DNA of 64,000 nt from CBDFKB01 sp965248715 (GCA_965248715.1 CBDFKB010000007.1:934119-998118), one strand, 5' to 3'; positions 34,894-43,846 are shown, counted from the stretch's first letter. Notes: a model not told the origin generated them from the letters alone. Translations and numbers: made by a program.

Positions 34894-36006
34894 CTAGCCG
34901 GTGCCAAATTGCACCGCCAGTTCGTCAATCCAATTTAACTGCTCGGCGGTAAACCGTTCGCTGGGCTGTTGGCGCTCAAGGCGCTGGCGCAGCGGATCGG
35001 GCACCTGGATATCAGTGCCTGACAATTCTTCTATCACCGCATGACCGCAAAAAGGTACGTGCAATTCCGAATAGCCGCCCTCGTGAACCGCGACCAATTT
35101 GCCGCTGCACACGGTATCAGCGACCGCCATCATTTGCCTAGTCATGACGCGAAAGGTTTCAGACGTGGCCAGCATACGCGACAAGGGGTCGATGCCGGAT
35201 GCGTCAAATCCGCAGGCGATGATCACTACCTGCGGCGCGAACCGGGTAAGCGATGGCACCACAATGCGCTCGAAGGCATGGCGATAGGCCAGGTCGCCGG
35301 CGCCCGGCGGCAGGGGAATGTTGATGTTGCAACCCTTGCCAGGGCCTATACCAACAACCGAAGCACTGCCGCTGTCGGGCGGGTAATTGTTTTCCTGGTG
35401 TAGGGAAATCGTCAGCACATCATTGCGGTCAAGAAAGATCGCTTCGGTGCCGTTGCCATGATGAACATCCCAATCAACCACCGCGAACTTCTTGGCCTTG
35501 CCGGCAGCGATCGCCGCCTCGATGGCAATGGCGATATTGGCCAACAGGCAGAAGCCCATCGGATAGTCGGCCAAACAATGATGGCCAGGCGGGCGCGACA
35601 GGGCATAGGCATTGTTCGCCTTACCGTCCAACACGTCGAACAATGCGGATTTGGTCAGGCCGGCGGAAATCAACCCGATCTCATAACCGCCAGGTCCGAA
35701 CGGGGTGCGTTGGCCTAGTTCACCGCCATCCCCAGCGCTCAGGGCTTTGAAGGCGTTGATATAGCGCGCGGTGTGGACCCTAAGCGCGTCTTCGTCGCTC
35801 GCAGGCCGGCAGTGTGGGGTCGCAAGCTCGGCCATCAGGCCCGACACTTCGAGCAGGTTCTTCAGTCGCCGCTTGGTCTCCGGGTTTTCCGGCAAGCCGC
35901 CGGCTCCCATCGGCTGCACGAAACCGCCGACCGGTGCCATCGACGCGTAATGACCGCCGCCGTGCCAAAAACATTTTTCGTCGCTGTAAAAACCGGTTGG
36001 TGCCAT
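34894..36006 (-). CDS. Histone-deacetylase-family deacylase (class II, AcuC/acetylpolyamine-like)
   Basis: A zinc amidohydrolase of 370 residues that would remove acyl groups from polyamines, lysines or related small amides. The active site is complete: SRPPGHHCLADYPMGFC (two His), VVDWDVHHGNGTEAIF (Asp and His ligands), CGFDASGIDPLSRM (Asp ligand) and HEGGYSE (Tyr). It is divergent from the SDR/isomerase/dehalogenase operon. The family includes acetylpolyamine amidohydrolases; the true substrate is unknown. Confidence 0.92.
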   Translation of the reverse strand: MAPTGFYSDEKCFWHGGGHYASMAPVGGFVQPMGAGGLPENPETKRRLKNLLEVSGLMAELATPHCRPASDEDALRVHTARYINAFKALSAGDGGELGQRTPFGPGGYEIGLISAGLTKSALFDVLDGKANNAYALSRPPGHHCLADYPMGFCLLANIAIAIEAAIAAGKAKKFAVVDWDVHHGNGTEAIFLDRNDVLTISLHQENNYPPDSGSASVVGIGPGKGCNINIPLPPGAGDLAYRHAFERIVVPSLTRFAPQVVIIACGFDASGIDPLSRMLATSETFRVMTRQMMAVADTVCSGKLVAVHEGGYSELHVPFCGHAVIEELSGTDIQVPDPLRQRLERQQPSERFTAEQLNWIDELAVQFGTG

Positions 36007-36102
36007 GGGTCAAGAAATCTCGATTGCGGTTGACGTGGTTGGAGGCCGATGAAACGATATGACAACGAAATCAGAACTGGCGCGGGCAGGCAAGTAGACA
36101 CA

Positions 36103-36882
36103 ATGTCAGGCGACACAAAGAGCGGCAAAAAATTCGAAGGGCACGATGCGAAAAACCGCTCGGTGCTGGTTATGGGCGCCGGCGCCGCCACCGGTTCGGC
36201 AATTGCCAGGCGGTTTGGCATCGAGGGTTACCAGATATGCCTGGCGCGCCGCGACAAACGGGTCGCCGGTGCCTCGAGCGATATTGCGGCAACTTTTCGT
36301 GACCAGGGGATCACCGCGCACGGCTTTACCTGCGACGCCCGCCACGAGAGCGAAGTTGCCGGCCTGATCGACCGCATTGAAGCGGAAATCGCGCCGCTTG
36401 AGGTGGTGGTGTTCAACATCGGTGGCAATGTACGGTTTCCGATCCGCGATACCACTACGCGGGTATTTGAAAAAGTGTGGCAGATGGCTTGCTATGCCGG
36501 CTTTTTGACCGGGCGCGAAGCGGCCAGGGTGATGGTGCCACGCCAGCGCGGCACAATCCTTTTTACCGGCGCCACCGCGTCATTGCGTGGTGGCAGCGGC
36601 TATGTGGCGTTTTCCGCCGCCAAGGCCGGCTTGCGCATGGTGGCGCAATCGATGGCCCGGGAACTGGGGCCACAAGGCGTTCATGTCGGCCATGTTGTGA
36701 TCGACGGTGCCATCGACACCGAATTTATTGCCGAGCGGTTTCCCGACAAATATGAAACCCGGGACCAGGATGGAATATTGTGCCCGACCGAAATTGCCGA
36801 AGCTTATTGGGCTCTGCACGCCCAGCACCGAAGTGCATGGACGTTTGAACTCGACCTCAGGCCGTGGATCGAAAACTGGTAG
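36103..36882 (+). CDS. SDR-family protein with catalytic Tyr replaced by Phe
   Basis: A Rossmann-fold short-chain dehydrogenase of about 259 residues from ATG 36103 (an in-frame ATG at 36049 would add 18). The cofactor loop reads VLVMGAGAATGSAIARRF and NIGGNVRFPI stands for the NNAG motif. The expected YxxxK active site reads FSAAKAGLR: the Lys is present but the Tyr is Phe. The same change occurs in a recognisable SDR subgroup whose next segment is also ELGPQGVHVGHVVIDGAID. It may not be a classical oxidoreductase. First gene of a three-gene operon. Confidence 0.87.
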   Translation: MSGDTKSGKKFEGHDAKNRSVLVMGAGAATGSAIARRFGIEGYQICLARRDKRVAGASSDIAATFRDQGITAHGFTCDARHESEVAGLIDRIEAEIAPLEVVVFNIGGNVRFPIRDTTTRVFEKVWQMACYAGFLTGREAARVMVPRQRGTILFTGATASLRGGSGYVAFSAAKAGLRMVAQSMARELGPQGVHVGHVVIDGAIDTEFIAERFPDKYETRDQDGILCPTEIAEAYWALHAQHRSAWTFELDLRPWIENW

Positions 36883-36893
36883 GAGAACCATTG

Positions 36894-37493
36894 ATGTCGA
36901 ACCAAGTGGAATTCTTTTTCGACTATGTTAGCACCGCAACTTACATCGCCTATCAGATCGGATTGCCGAGAATTAGGGCTGCCGGCGCAAAGATTGTGTG
37001 GAAACCGATGTTGCTCGGCGCGGTTTTTAAGGCGACCGGCAATTCGTCACCGATATCCGTACCGGCCAAGGGCAAATGGATGTTCGATGATCTAAGCCGC
37101 ACCGTCGCCAAGCACGATATTCCTTTTACCATGAACCCGGCCTTCCCGATCAATACGGTTACCGCATTGCGCGGTGCGTTTGCGGCCGAGGAATTAGGTG
37201 CCGAAACCTATGGCGCCTATAACGACGCCATGTTTGCGGCGATGTGGCAGCAGGCCAGGGACATTTCCAAGCCGGAAATATTGATGGAAGTCCTGCATGC
37301 GGCCGGCTTGCCCGCCGACAAAATCGCCGCCCGGGTGCAGGATCAGGCGATCAAGGACAAATTACGCGCCACCACCGATGATGCGATCGCGCGTGGCGTG
37401 TTCGGGGCACCTAGTTTTTTCGTCAACGGCGAAATGCATTGGGGCAGCGACCGCATTGACGAAGTAATTGAAGCGCTCAACCAAGTTGCATAG
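36894..37493 (+). CDS. 2-hydroxychromene-2-carboxylate isomerase family (DsbA-like fold)
   Basis: The start at 36894 follows AGGAGAACC and gives 199 residues. The protein is a kappa-class GST/DsbA-like domain: VEFFFDYVSTATYIAYQ with the conserved Ser/Thr in place of a CxxC, KPMLLGAVFKATGN, NTVTALRGAFAAEE and the C-terminal GVFGAPSFFVNGEMHWGSDR (given in part: GVFGAPSFFVNGEMHWG). HCCA isomerases act with glutathione in naphthalene-type ring degradation. It starts 11 bp after the SDR and ends 10 bp before the dehalogenase, so it belongs to one operon. Confidence 0.9.
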   Translation: MSNQVEFFFDYVSTATYIAYQIGLPRIRAAGAKIVWKPMLLGAVFKATGNSSPISVPAKGKWMFDDLSRTVAKHDIPFTMNPAFPINTVTALRGAFAAEELGAETYGAYNDAMFAAMWQQARDISKPEILMEVLHAAGLPADKIAARVQDQAIKDKLRATTDDAIARGVFGAPSFFVNGEMHWGSDRIDEVIEALNQVA

Positions 37494-37503
37494 GGAGGCC
37501 GAA

Positions 37504-38388
37504 ATGCCAATTTCCGACCAGCCATTTGCCAACAAGAAATTCGCCGATATTCACGGTGCGTCCATGGCCTATATCGACGATGGAGAAGGGGACCCGATCG
37601 TCTTTCAGCACGGCAACCCGACCTCGTCTTATCTGTGGCGCAACGTCATGCCCCATTGCGCGAACCTGGGCCGTCTTGTCGCCTGCGATCTGATCGGCAT
37701 GGGCGACAGCGCCAAACTGCCCGACAGCGGTCCTGAGCGCTACACTTTTGCCGAGCATTGCAACTATCTATACGCGCTGTGGGACTTTCTGGCACTTGGC
37801 GATCAGGTGACCTTGGTGCTGCATGATTGGGGTTCGGCATTGGGCTTTTACTGGGCGATGCAAAACCCGGACCGGGTGAAAGCCATCGTCTATATGGAAG
37901 CGATCACAGCTCCGGTAGCCTGGGCCGACTGGCCGCAAGCGGCCCGCAATATTTTCCAAGCCATGCGCTCTCCGGCCGGCGAGGAATTGGTGCTGGAAAA
38001 AAACATCTTTGTTGAGCGGATTTTACCCTCGGCGATTATCCGCGATCTGACCGAAAGCGAAATGGCGGAATATCGTCGCCCGTTTCTGGAAGCTGGTGAA
38101 GGCCGGCGCCCGACCCTGACCTGGCCGCGGCAAATCCCGGTCGAAGGCGATCCGGCCGACGTGGCGGCGATTGTCGAAACCTATGGCCCGTGGTTGGCCG
38201 GATCGGATATTCCGAAATTATTCATCAATGCTGAGCCGGGCTCGATTTTGACCGGCAAGCCGCGCGATTTCTGCCGTACCTGGCCCAACCAGCGCGAGGT
38301 GACAGTCGCCGGCACCCACTTCATCCAAGAAGACAGCGCCGATGAAATTGGTAAGGCGATTGCCGAATTTCTCGATAGATTAGGCTAA
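37504..38388 (+). CDS. Haloalkane dehalogenase, LinB-like (HLD-II)
   Basis: An alpha/beta hydrolase of 294 residues that would hydrolyse carbon-halogen bonds of haloalkanes. The numbering matches LinB: nucleophile D108 in LHDWGSALGF, base partner E132 in YMEAITAPVAWADWP, and the His in GTHFIQED. The halide-stabilising N38 (QHGNPTSSYLW) and W109 are also present. The C-terminal half (PTLTWPRQIP, PKLFINAEPG, FCRTWPNQREVTVAG) is close to LinB throughout as I recall that sequence. A GGGAGG site precedes ATG 37504. Third gene of the SDR-isomerase operon. Confidence 0.92.
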   Translation: MPISDQPFANKKFADIHGASMAYIDDGEGDPIVFQHGNPTSSYLWRNVMPHCANLGRLVACDLIGMGDSAKLPDSGPERYTFAEHCNYLYALWDFLALGDQVTLVLHDWGSALGFYWAMQNPDRVKAIVYMEAITAPVAWADWPQAARNIFQAMRSPAGEELVLEKNIFVERILPSAIIRDLTESEMAEYRRPFLEAGEGRRPTLTWPRQIPVEGDPADVAAIVETYGPWLAGSDIPKLFINAEPGSILTGKPRDFCRTWPNQREVTVAGTHFIQEDSADEIGKAIAEFLDRLG

Positions 38389-38470
38389 AGCTATCCAATA
38401 ATTCTGCCAAGGGTTTGTAAGACCACATCAATCTCATCATCGTTTGCACACCGTCATTGGGTATTTTTAG

Positions 38471-38773
38471 AGCGTGTCACCCAAAAGTGGGTGCCGGTTT
38501 TGGGAAAATGACACGCATAAACAATCAGTTAGCGCAGCGAATCGAATCCATCGCTTCGTGACAAGCGCTAGAGCGTGTCACCCAAAAGTGGGTACCGGTT
38601 TTGGGAAAATGACACGCATAAACAATCAGATAGCGCGGCGAAGCTATTCCAATGCTTCGTGACAAGCGCTAGAGCGTGTCACCCAAAAGTGGGTACCGGT
38701 TTTGGGAAAATGACACGCATAAACCAAGAGATAGCGCGACGAAGCAAATCCTACGCTTCGTGACAAGCGCTAG
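38471..38773. repeat. Three tandem copies of a 101-bp palindromic repeat
   Basis: Units begin at 38471, 38572 and 38673, each AGCGTGTCACCCAAAAGTGG ... GCTTCGTGACAAGCGCTAG. They are nearly identical in the first 50 bases and vary in the middle third. Each unit has an inverted GCGTGTCA/TGACACGC pair and ends in AAGCGCTAG. Any reading frames inside are artefacts. Related copies lie at 32276 (inverted) and 4971 (partial). Confidence 0.92.
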
Positions 38774-38869
38774 CGTCTGACATTGAATTTTCACCCTCCG
38801 TTACGGTGTTGCTCACCTTCTATATCGTGTGGTTTCCATAACAGGCAAAAAACTTTGATTTGTAGGCTC

Positions 38870-40386
38870 TGTTGCAACCATTTAGAATTGTCACTTGTTT
38901 AGCAATTCAGAAATGTCACCCTGGTTCGGTTTGAGCGCGGGTTTGTTGGCGAAGACCTCAATTATCGCAGCCCAATCAAACCGCGCGAGCGGCTGGCTCA
39001 GTGTGTGTTTTTGAGCGACGCGGGCGTTTCTGGTAATTGTTCTTGGCACTGGATGGGCGCACCGTTGGCGGTGGCAGGTTCTTGCCTTGCTGGTCTTTTA
39101 TGAAGGCCAGCACCTCGCCCAGTCGTTTATTCTCGGTTATTGCCGCATGGGTGACACGCTGGTTTTTGTCAAAGACCGAGAACGGCAGCACCATTCCCTT
39201 GGAGCGCACCTGCAACCGCCCATCGGCGAAAGCGTATGTGTCGACATATTTGCCGACCAGTCCACGGCTGACATCATTGACTTCCAGCATGATCTTCTTG
39301 CGCTCGTATGAAAAGGTCAGCTGACGCCCCACATAGCGTTGATCGCGGTAGCACAGGATATCGCGCAGTCGATCGACTTCCACATTCAAAGACCGGTGCA
39401 GATTGTCAGTGCGAGCAGGGCCCCTGGCAAACTTTGCGTTGAAATGTTCCACAAAGGTAGGGAGGAATGCATTGGCCGCTTCCATATCCGATATGCCTGC
39501 AAGCCTCAGCGCCTTGACCAGACGATCCTGCAAAGTGCGATTGGCCCGTTCCACGCGACCCTTGGCCTGCGAGGAGTTTGCACACAAGATCTCGATGTTC
39601 AATTGCGCCAGAGCCCGGCCAAACTGGGTCATACCCTCATCATTCGGGCTCGGCTTGGGATTGCGAAACACCGAGTGTTTGTCGCTGTAGAAGGCAACCG
39701 GGCGGCCATGGGCAAGCAAATACCGCTCAAGCGCATCGAAATAGCTGAACGTGCTTTCTGAAACCACAAACCGTAATTGCATCAATGTGCCGGTCGCATC
39801 ATCAATGAACACCAAAAGCGTGCAGGGTGGTGCTCGATCCTCAAACCAGTAATGGTCTGACCCGTCGATCTGGATCAGTTCACCAAAACACTCACGGCGC
39901 AATCGAGGCTGGTGAAAGGTTCGGCGATGCTTGCGTGACAGCCAGATCCCATCCGAAATCATCCACTTGCGCAAGGTCTCGCGCGAAACTGTAATTGAAT
40001 GATGTTCAGCCAGCATCTCGCCAACAAGCGTTGGCCCAAAATCATCATAACTTTCCCGGACCAGGCTCAATACATAATCACGTTTAGCGCTGTGTATCTG
40101 GTTATTTGGAGAACGACCGCGAGCCTGATGGCGGGTCGAACCAGCACCGTTGAGGCGATACTTCTTCAACAGCCTGAACAGCTGTCGGCGACTTAAGTTC
40201 AATATTCCAGATGCTGCATCAATCGTTAACGCGCCATCATCAATTTGTGCCAGAACCTCAACACGGTTCAACTCTCGTTCGCTCATCATCAACCATCCCA
40301 TGTACAAACTCCCAACAGCATATTATTGCCGCCAAGAGTGACACTTCTGCTTTGCTAACGGGTGACATTTTAGCTTTGCTGTTACA
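38870..40386. mobile_element. ISNCY-family (ISDol1-like) insertion sequence, 1517 bp
   Basis: The left end reads TGTTGCAACCATTTAGAATT and the right end, inverted, TGTAACAGCAAAGCTAAAAT. Both are followed by repeated TGTCAC motifs. The 5-bp sequence GGCTC flanks the element at 38865-38869 and 40387-40391, a clear target duplication. One transposase gene on the minus strand fills it, apparently intact. Confidence 0.88.
38976..40286 (-). CDS. ISNCY-family transposase
   Basis: From ATG 40286 (MSERELNRVEVLAQI) the protein has about 436 residues. It has an N-terminal HTH (about 20-60, LNLSRRQLFRLLKKY) and an integrase core. The DDE residues are seen in LIQIDGSDHYWF (D), VAFYSDKHSVF (D) and KGRVERANRTLQDR (E). 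The C-terminus is Lys/Arg-rich. No frameshift is evident, so the copy may be active. Confidence 0.9.
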   Translation of the reverse strand: MSERELNRVEVLAQIDDGALTIDAASGILNLSRRQLFRLLKKYRLNGAGSTRHQARGRSPNNQIHSAKRDYVLSLVRESYDDFGPTLVGEMLAEHHSITVSRETLRKWMISDGIWLSRKHRRTFHQPRLRRECFGELIQIDGSDHYWFEDRAPPCTLLVFIDDATGTLMQLRFVVSESTFSYFDALERYLLAHGRPVAFYSDKHSVFRNPKPSPNDEGMTQFGRALAQLNIEILCANSSQAKGRVERANRTLQDRLVKALRLAGISDMEAANAFLPTFVEHFNAKFARGPARTDNLHRSLNVEVDRLRDILCYRDQRYVGRQLTFSYERKKIMLEVNDVSRGLVGKYVDTYAFADGRLQVRSKGMVLPFSVFDKNQRVTHAAITENKRLGEVLAFIKDQQGKNLPPPTVRPSSAKNNYQKRPRRSKTHTEPAARAV

Positions 40387-40476
40387 GGCTCGGAATCAGA
40401 TAATGTGCAATATGGAACTTTGAAACAAAATGGCCAATTCTTCTCTCATGAGAGCGCATGAATTGGTTGGCGAATA

Positions 40477-40908
40477 TTATTTCTTCAAGGCACTCAATTC
40501 TTTAATGCACCGCTGAACTGTTTTGATCGCAATATTATAAAATGAAACATAAGCGTATTCAGCGTTAGTTTGCTTCATAAGTTCACCGGCTTTTTGCTGG
40601 AAGTCACTCAGTATCTTTTCGCGGTCAGCTTTTTCTTTTCTCACAAGCTCATCCGTTGTGTAACCTATGCTTTTGCCAGAGGTCAGATAAATGTTGTAAG
40701 TCGTCAGCCAAAGTGCATCTAGCTTTTTAATTTCAGCGCTATCAATTCCGCCAAATTTTCTATTGACCACTCCCGCAAGGACTTTAGCCGCCGCAATACG
40801 TGGGCTACAAACAGCTGTTGTAACATAATGCTCTCTATCAAATGCATAAGTGATCGTGGCGGCTGTAGGTAAAAACGTGATTGCAAGAGCTGATAAAAGA
40901 ACTTTCAT
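40477..40908 (-). CDS. Small exported protein of unknown function
   Basis: I do not recognise a family. The start at 40908 (MKVLLSALAITFLP) gives 143 residues with a clear signal peptide cut after about TITYA. The mature part is helical, with two Cys (about 36 and 134) that could form a disulfide, so it is probably periplasmic. Codon use is AT-rich, as in the LysE gene upstream, which fits an acquired segment. Confidence 0.6.
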   Translation of the reverse strand: MKVLLSALAITFLPTAATITYAFDREHYVTTAVCSPRIAAAKVLAGVVNRKFGGIDSAEIKKLDALWLTTYNIYLTSGKSIGYTTDELVRKEKADREKILSDFQQKAGELMKQTNAEYAYVSFYNIAIKTVQRCIKELSALKK

Positions 40909-41077
40909 GACGCATCCCATTTTATTTTTGCCAAAAATGTAGTTTCCCCTTGTGACTATGCCACAAGATATTGTGGGTGCCAATTTGTGGAAATGGAACC
41001 AGATTCCGGTCAGGAAGTTTGATAACGTACATTATGGAATATTTTGATTTCGGTTCTACACATCTGATTATGCGACA

Positions 41078-41698
41078 CTAACGTACATCGCCAATCATTC
41101 GAACGCCAAAGATTATGAGAAATGAGCCTGCTACGCGATTGATGACCTTCGAAAATCGAATGTAGGGTGTGCGAATAGTTTCTGTTGAAAATAGAACAGC
41201 AAGAGTGACGTGCCATGCAATTGAAATTAGAAAAAAGCAACCAATGAGAGCACCTAGCATCCAAAACGGCATACTATCGGAAAGAAATGTCGCAAAAATA
41301 CTGCCAAAATAAGCGGCTGATTTAGGGCTGGTCAGATTGACAAAAAGCCCTCGTTTGAAACCGCTACTTGTAGGTGTGCGTAAAGATGGTCGGGCACTTC
41401 CTTTGGGAGCGCCTTTAGACCGCCACAACTTGATACCTAGATAAATTAGGTAAGTGCCACCAATTACCTTGAGAACCAATCCGAGGGCTGGCAATGCCTG
41501 TAGTATGGCCGAAATGCCAAGCGCGGCGGCAACCATCCAAATCAACGAGCCAACAGCGACACCAAAAGCCGCTTGGACTGCGGCCAAACGATTGATTGAG
41601 AGTGCCATTGTAGAGAGTAAGACAAAATTCGGACCGGGGCTAACCATCACAGCGAAGTGAATGGGAAGTAACAATAATATGCTCGCAAGATTGTCCAA
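41078..41698 (-). CDS. LysE/RhtB-family amino-acid exporter
   Basis: A 206-residue inner-membrane protein with six hydrophobic segments. The N-terminal VMVSPGPNFVLLSTMALS is the LysE signature, and LKVIGGTYLIYLGIKLWRS and GFKRGLFVNLTSPKSAAYFGS (given in part: FKRGLFVNLTSPKSA) follow in order. It would export amino acids or homoserine-lactone-like compounds. It is AT-rich and stands alone. Confidence 0.9.
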   Translation of the reverse strand: MDNLASILLLLPIHFAVMVSPGPNFVLLSTMALSINRLAAVQAAFGVAVGSLIWMVAAALGISAILQALPALGLVLKVIGGTYLIYLGIKLWRSKGAPKGSARPSLRTPTSSGFKRGLFVNLTSPKSAAYFGSIFATFLSDSMPFWMLGALIGCFFLISIAWHVTLAVLFSTETIRTPYIRFSKVINRVAGSFLIIFGVRMIGDVR

Positions 41699-41790
41699 TT
41701 TTGTTTCTCCAACTTTTCATTCTCATAACTGATTATATCTTGGCGTGATGCAATAGGCATCCCCAAATAAATGCCGGTACGAAAAATAGG

Positions 41791-42342
41791 TTAGCGAACA
41801 GCCTTCAAGGCGCGATAAAGCGTTGACCGGTTGACCCCTAGAGAGGCAGCAACAGCCGTTGGCCGTTCACCGGATTCAATTAGCTTCCGAGCGTGTTTCA
41901 CTTGTGCTGTTTTGAGCGCAGGAGTGCGTCCTAGACGCACACCACGTTTTTTCGCGGCCACGAGACCAGCTTGAGTGCGTTCGACTATCAGGGAGCGTTC
42001 AAACTGCGCCATTGAGGCAAACAGATGAAATATCAATTCACCGTTGGCCGTGGTTGTGTCGATAGTTTCATTGAGGGATTGAAAACCGACGCCTCGCGCC
42101 TTCAAGTCGGCCACCACATCGAGAAGATGCGGCAATGACCGTCCGACCCTATCCAATCGCCAGACTGTCAAAACATCGCCAGAATCAAGGGAGCGCAAAA
42201 GCTTTTCAAGCTTTGGCCGTTTCAGTGATGCTCCCGACACTTTCTCGGTGACAATTTTTTCACAGCCCGCCGCCTTGAGCGCGTCACGTTGCGCGTTCGG
42301 GTTCTGGTCGATTGTTGAGACGCGGGCATATCCTATTTTCAT
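41791..42342 (-). CDS. Serine resolvase/invertase
   Basis: A small serine recombinase of 183 residues from ATG 42342 (MKIGYARVSTIDQN), with the catalytic Ser at about residue 9. LTVWRLDRVGRSLPHLLD and the helix FASMAQFERSLIVERTQAGL complete the catalytic domain. A C-terminal HTH (GERPTAVAASLGVNRSTLYRAL) binds DNA. This is the Tn3-resolvase/Hin type and suggests the neighbouring DNA was part of a transposon or plasmid. No matching transposase remains here. Confidence 0.92.
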   Translation of the reverse strand: MKIGYARVSTIDQNPNAQRDALKAAGCEKIVTEKVSGASLKRPKLEKLLRSLDSGDVLTVWRLDRVGRSLPHLLDVVADLKARGVGFQSLNETIDTTTANGELIFHLFASMAQFERSLIVERTQAGLVAAKKRGVRLGRTPALKTAQVKHARKLIESGERPTAVAASLGVNRSTLYRALKAVR

Positions 42343-42507
42343 GCAACCATTTTGCGACAATATTTTGCGACAGCCAAGTGATTGAAATTATTCATCCCCA
42401 AAACCGTTGCAAAAAATTGGGAGTTTTGCGACTCCCCGGCCCTTCGGGACAGTGACGCAAAGCATTCCGGAAAGCCCAACACTCGAAAAATTTGGTAATT
42501 TGTAGGG

Positions 42508-42523
42508 AGTAGTATATGCTACT
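42508..42523. promoter_or_regulatory. Candidate operator of the parDE-type operon
   Basis: AGTAGTATATGCTACT is a 16-base palindrome with one mismatched pair, 37 bp upstream of the antitoxin gene. ParD-type antitoxins usually autoregulate by binding such a palindrome. TTGGTAA and TATATGC around it could serve as promoter boxes. Confidence 0.45.
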
Positions 42524-42559
42524 AAGTAGGAAGAATTTACAACCTTTGGAGGGCAGAGC

Positions 42560-42820
42560 ATGCCAATGGTCAAGAAAAGCATTTCAGTAACAGACCAGCA
42601 GAATGACTGGATTAAGGCGCAGATCGAATCCGGTCACTATGGGAATGAAAGCGAAGTTTTGCGCGAGTTAATCCGTGAACGACAGATGCGGGAGCAAGAA
42701 ACCCCTGCCGAGATTGAGGCCATCCGTGCCGCATTGATTGCAGGTGAAGAAAGTGGGTTTACCGATCAAACCGTTTCGGAAATTTGGGAAGAAGCTAGGA
42801 AGCAAGCCAAAGCCCAATGA
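42560..42820 (+). CDS. ParD-like antitoxin
   Basis: The 86-residue protein is of CopG/ParD type: a ribbon-helix-helix at residues about 4-45 (KKSISVTDQQNDWIKAQIES, GNESEVLRELIRER) and an acidic C-terminal tail that would wrap the toxin. A GGAGGG site precedes ATG 42560. The stop overlaps the toxin start by four bases. Confidence 0.9.
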   Translation: MPMVKKSISVTDQQNDWIKAQIESGHYGNESEVLRELIRERQMREQETPAEIEAIRAALIAGEESGFTDQTVSEIWEEARKQAKAQ

Positions 42821-43104
42821 AAAAATACATCGTAACACAGGCCGCTAAGCGCGATTTAATGGCTATTGCTCAATACGGCGATGATAATTTCGGAATCGAA
42901 AAATCCGACCAATATTGTGACCAGCTGGAACAAAAATTTGTATCCATGGCCGAGCAACCGTATTTATATCCTGCGGTTGACCATATTCATGACGGTTATC
43001 GTCGCGGTGTGTGTGGCGTTCACTCGATTTATTACAAGATTGAGCAACAGGGCATTGCAATCATACGCATATTGGGCCGACAAGACCCTGATAAGGCACT
43101 ATAG
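42817..43104 (+). CDS. ParE/RelE-superfamily toxin
   Basis: The 95-residue protein shows the ParE fold: KRDLMAIAQYGDDNFG, then QPYLYPAV and RRGVCGVHSIYYKIEQQGIAIIRILG (in part: GVHSIYYKIEQQ). ParE toxins poison gyrase, whereas RelE relatives cleave mRNA; the mode here is not decided by sequence. It is translationally coupled to the antitoxin (ATGA). Confidence 0.9.
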   Translation: MKKYIVTQAAKRDLMAIAQYGDDNFGIEKSDQYCDQLEQKFVSMAEQPYLYPAVDHIHDGYRRGVCGVHSIYYKIEQQGIAIIRILGRQDPDKAL

Positions 43105-43145
43105 GGCACAAGTGACTTGCCCAATAAAACTATAATCCTAGGAAT

Positions 43146-43325
43146 TTATCGCGCCGCGCCAAGATTGCTGGCTGCCCCGCTCATCGCACCGGCGACGGCT
43201 TGCGCCACGGTTTGCGGCACCTGTGTACCGGCCGGATTGTCGAGATATATGGTGCCGGCATTCGGTCCGGCGATTGCCGGATATAACGAGCGGATCGCGC
43301 CAATCGGGTAAGGCGGCATGGGCAT
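43146..43325 (-). pseudogene. Class V aminotransferase (cysteine-desulfurase-like), 5' fragment
   Basis: From ATG 43325 or 43319 the frame reads PIGAIRSLYPAIAG, then TIYLDNPAGTQVPQTVAQAV and GAASNLGAAR before a stop. This is the N-terminus of a TIGR01976-like cysteine-desulfurase-like protein, in which the Asn-Leu-Gly-Gly motif normally continues for another 350 residues. The match ends where AT-rich DNA with the parDE genes begins, so the accessory segment truncated it. Confidence 0.6.
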
Positions 43326-43846
43326 ATTTCCCGAGGAGGAGGATTATATTGCTAAAGAAAGCTATTTCAATATGCCGGGCTATGGTCAATAGCCGGCTCC
43401 ATTACTGTTTGATGGCATCGAGCAGGTTTTTGTTGGGGGCAGCGGTTTAGGGAATTTTGCGCCATAGAATTGCCGAACAAGATGGCGCCGATGGCGCGTG
43501 GTCCGCGATAGCGTGGCAGCACTCAGCTATCGCGTCATTTGGAACCCACGGCACCGGCGAATTCGCGGCGAAATGGGTTGACTGCATGAATGCGAAACGA
43601 AGTTCCGCCATCGCCGGGAGCCACCCATGGCGGCATATAGCGGCCCCGCACACATTTTTGCATACGATGCCGCAAAAAACCTCACTGCGACCCTTTCCTT
43701 TCGCCAATTGATTGCTTATATCAGCGCCTTGCGGACGCTGACGACAACCGGCTTGGCCAATCTCAAGCATCAGGTTGTTAAACAACCCGGAGGCGCCGCA
43801 ATCATCAGCCCAATTGGCCGATTTTATTCGGCTATTTCGGTTTTGG
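43326..43846. other. Intergenic stretch before the tRNA gene
   Basis: No gene is supported. A 24-codon plus-strand frame (MGIFPEEEDYIAKESYFNMP) from 43319 is present but has no known family, and the remainder shows no family match on either strand. The tRNA promoter should lie in the last 80 bases. Confidence 0.4.

Noticed and set aside
38474..38763. Two 62-residue ORFs inside the 101-bp repeats
   Set aside because: They are translations of a palindromic non-coding repeat and recur because the DNA recurs.
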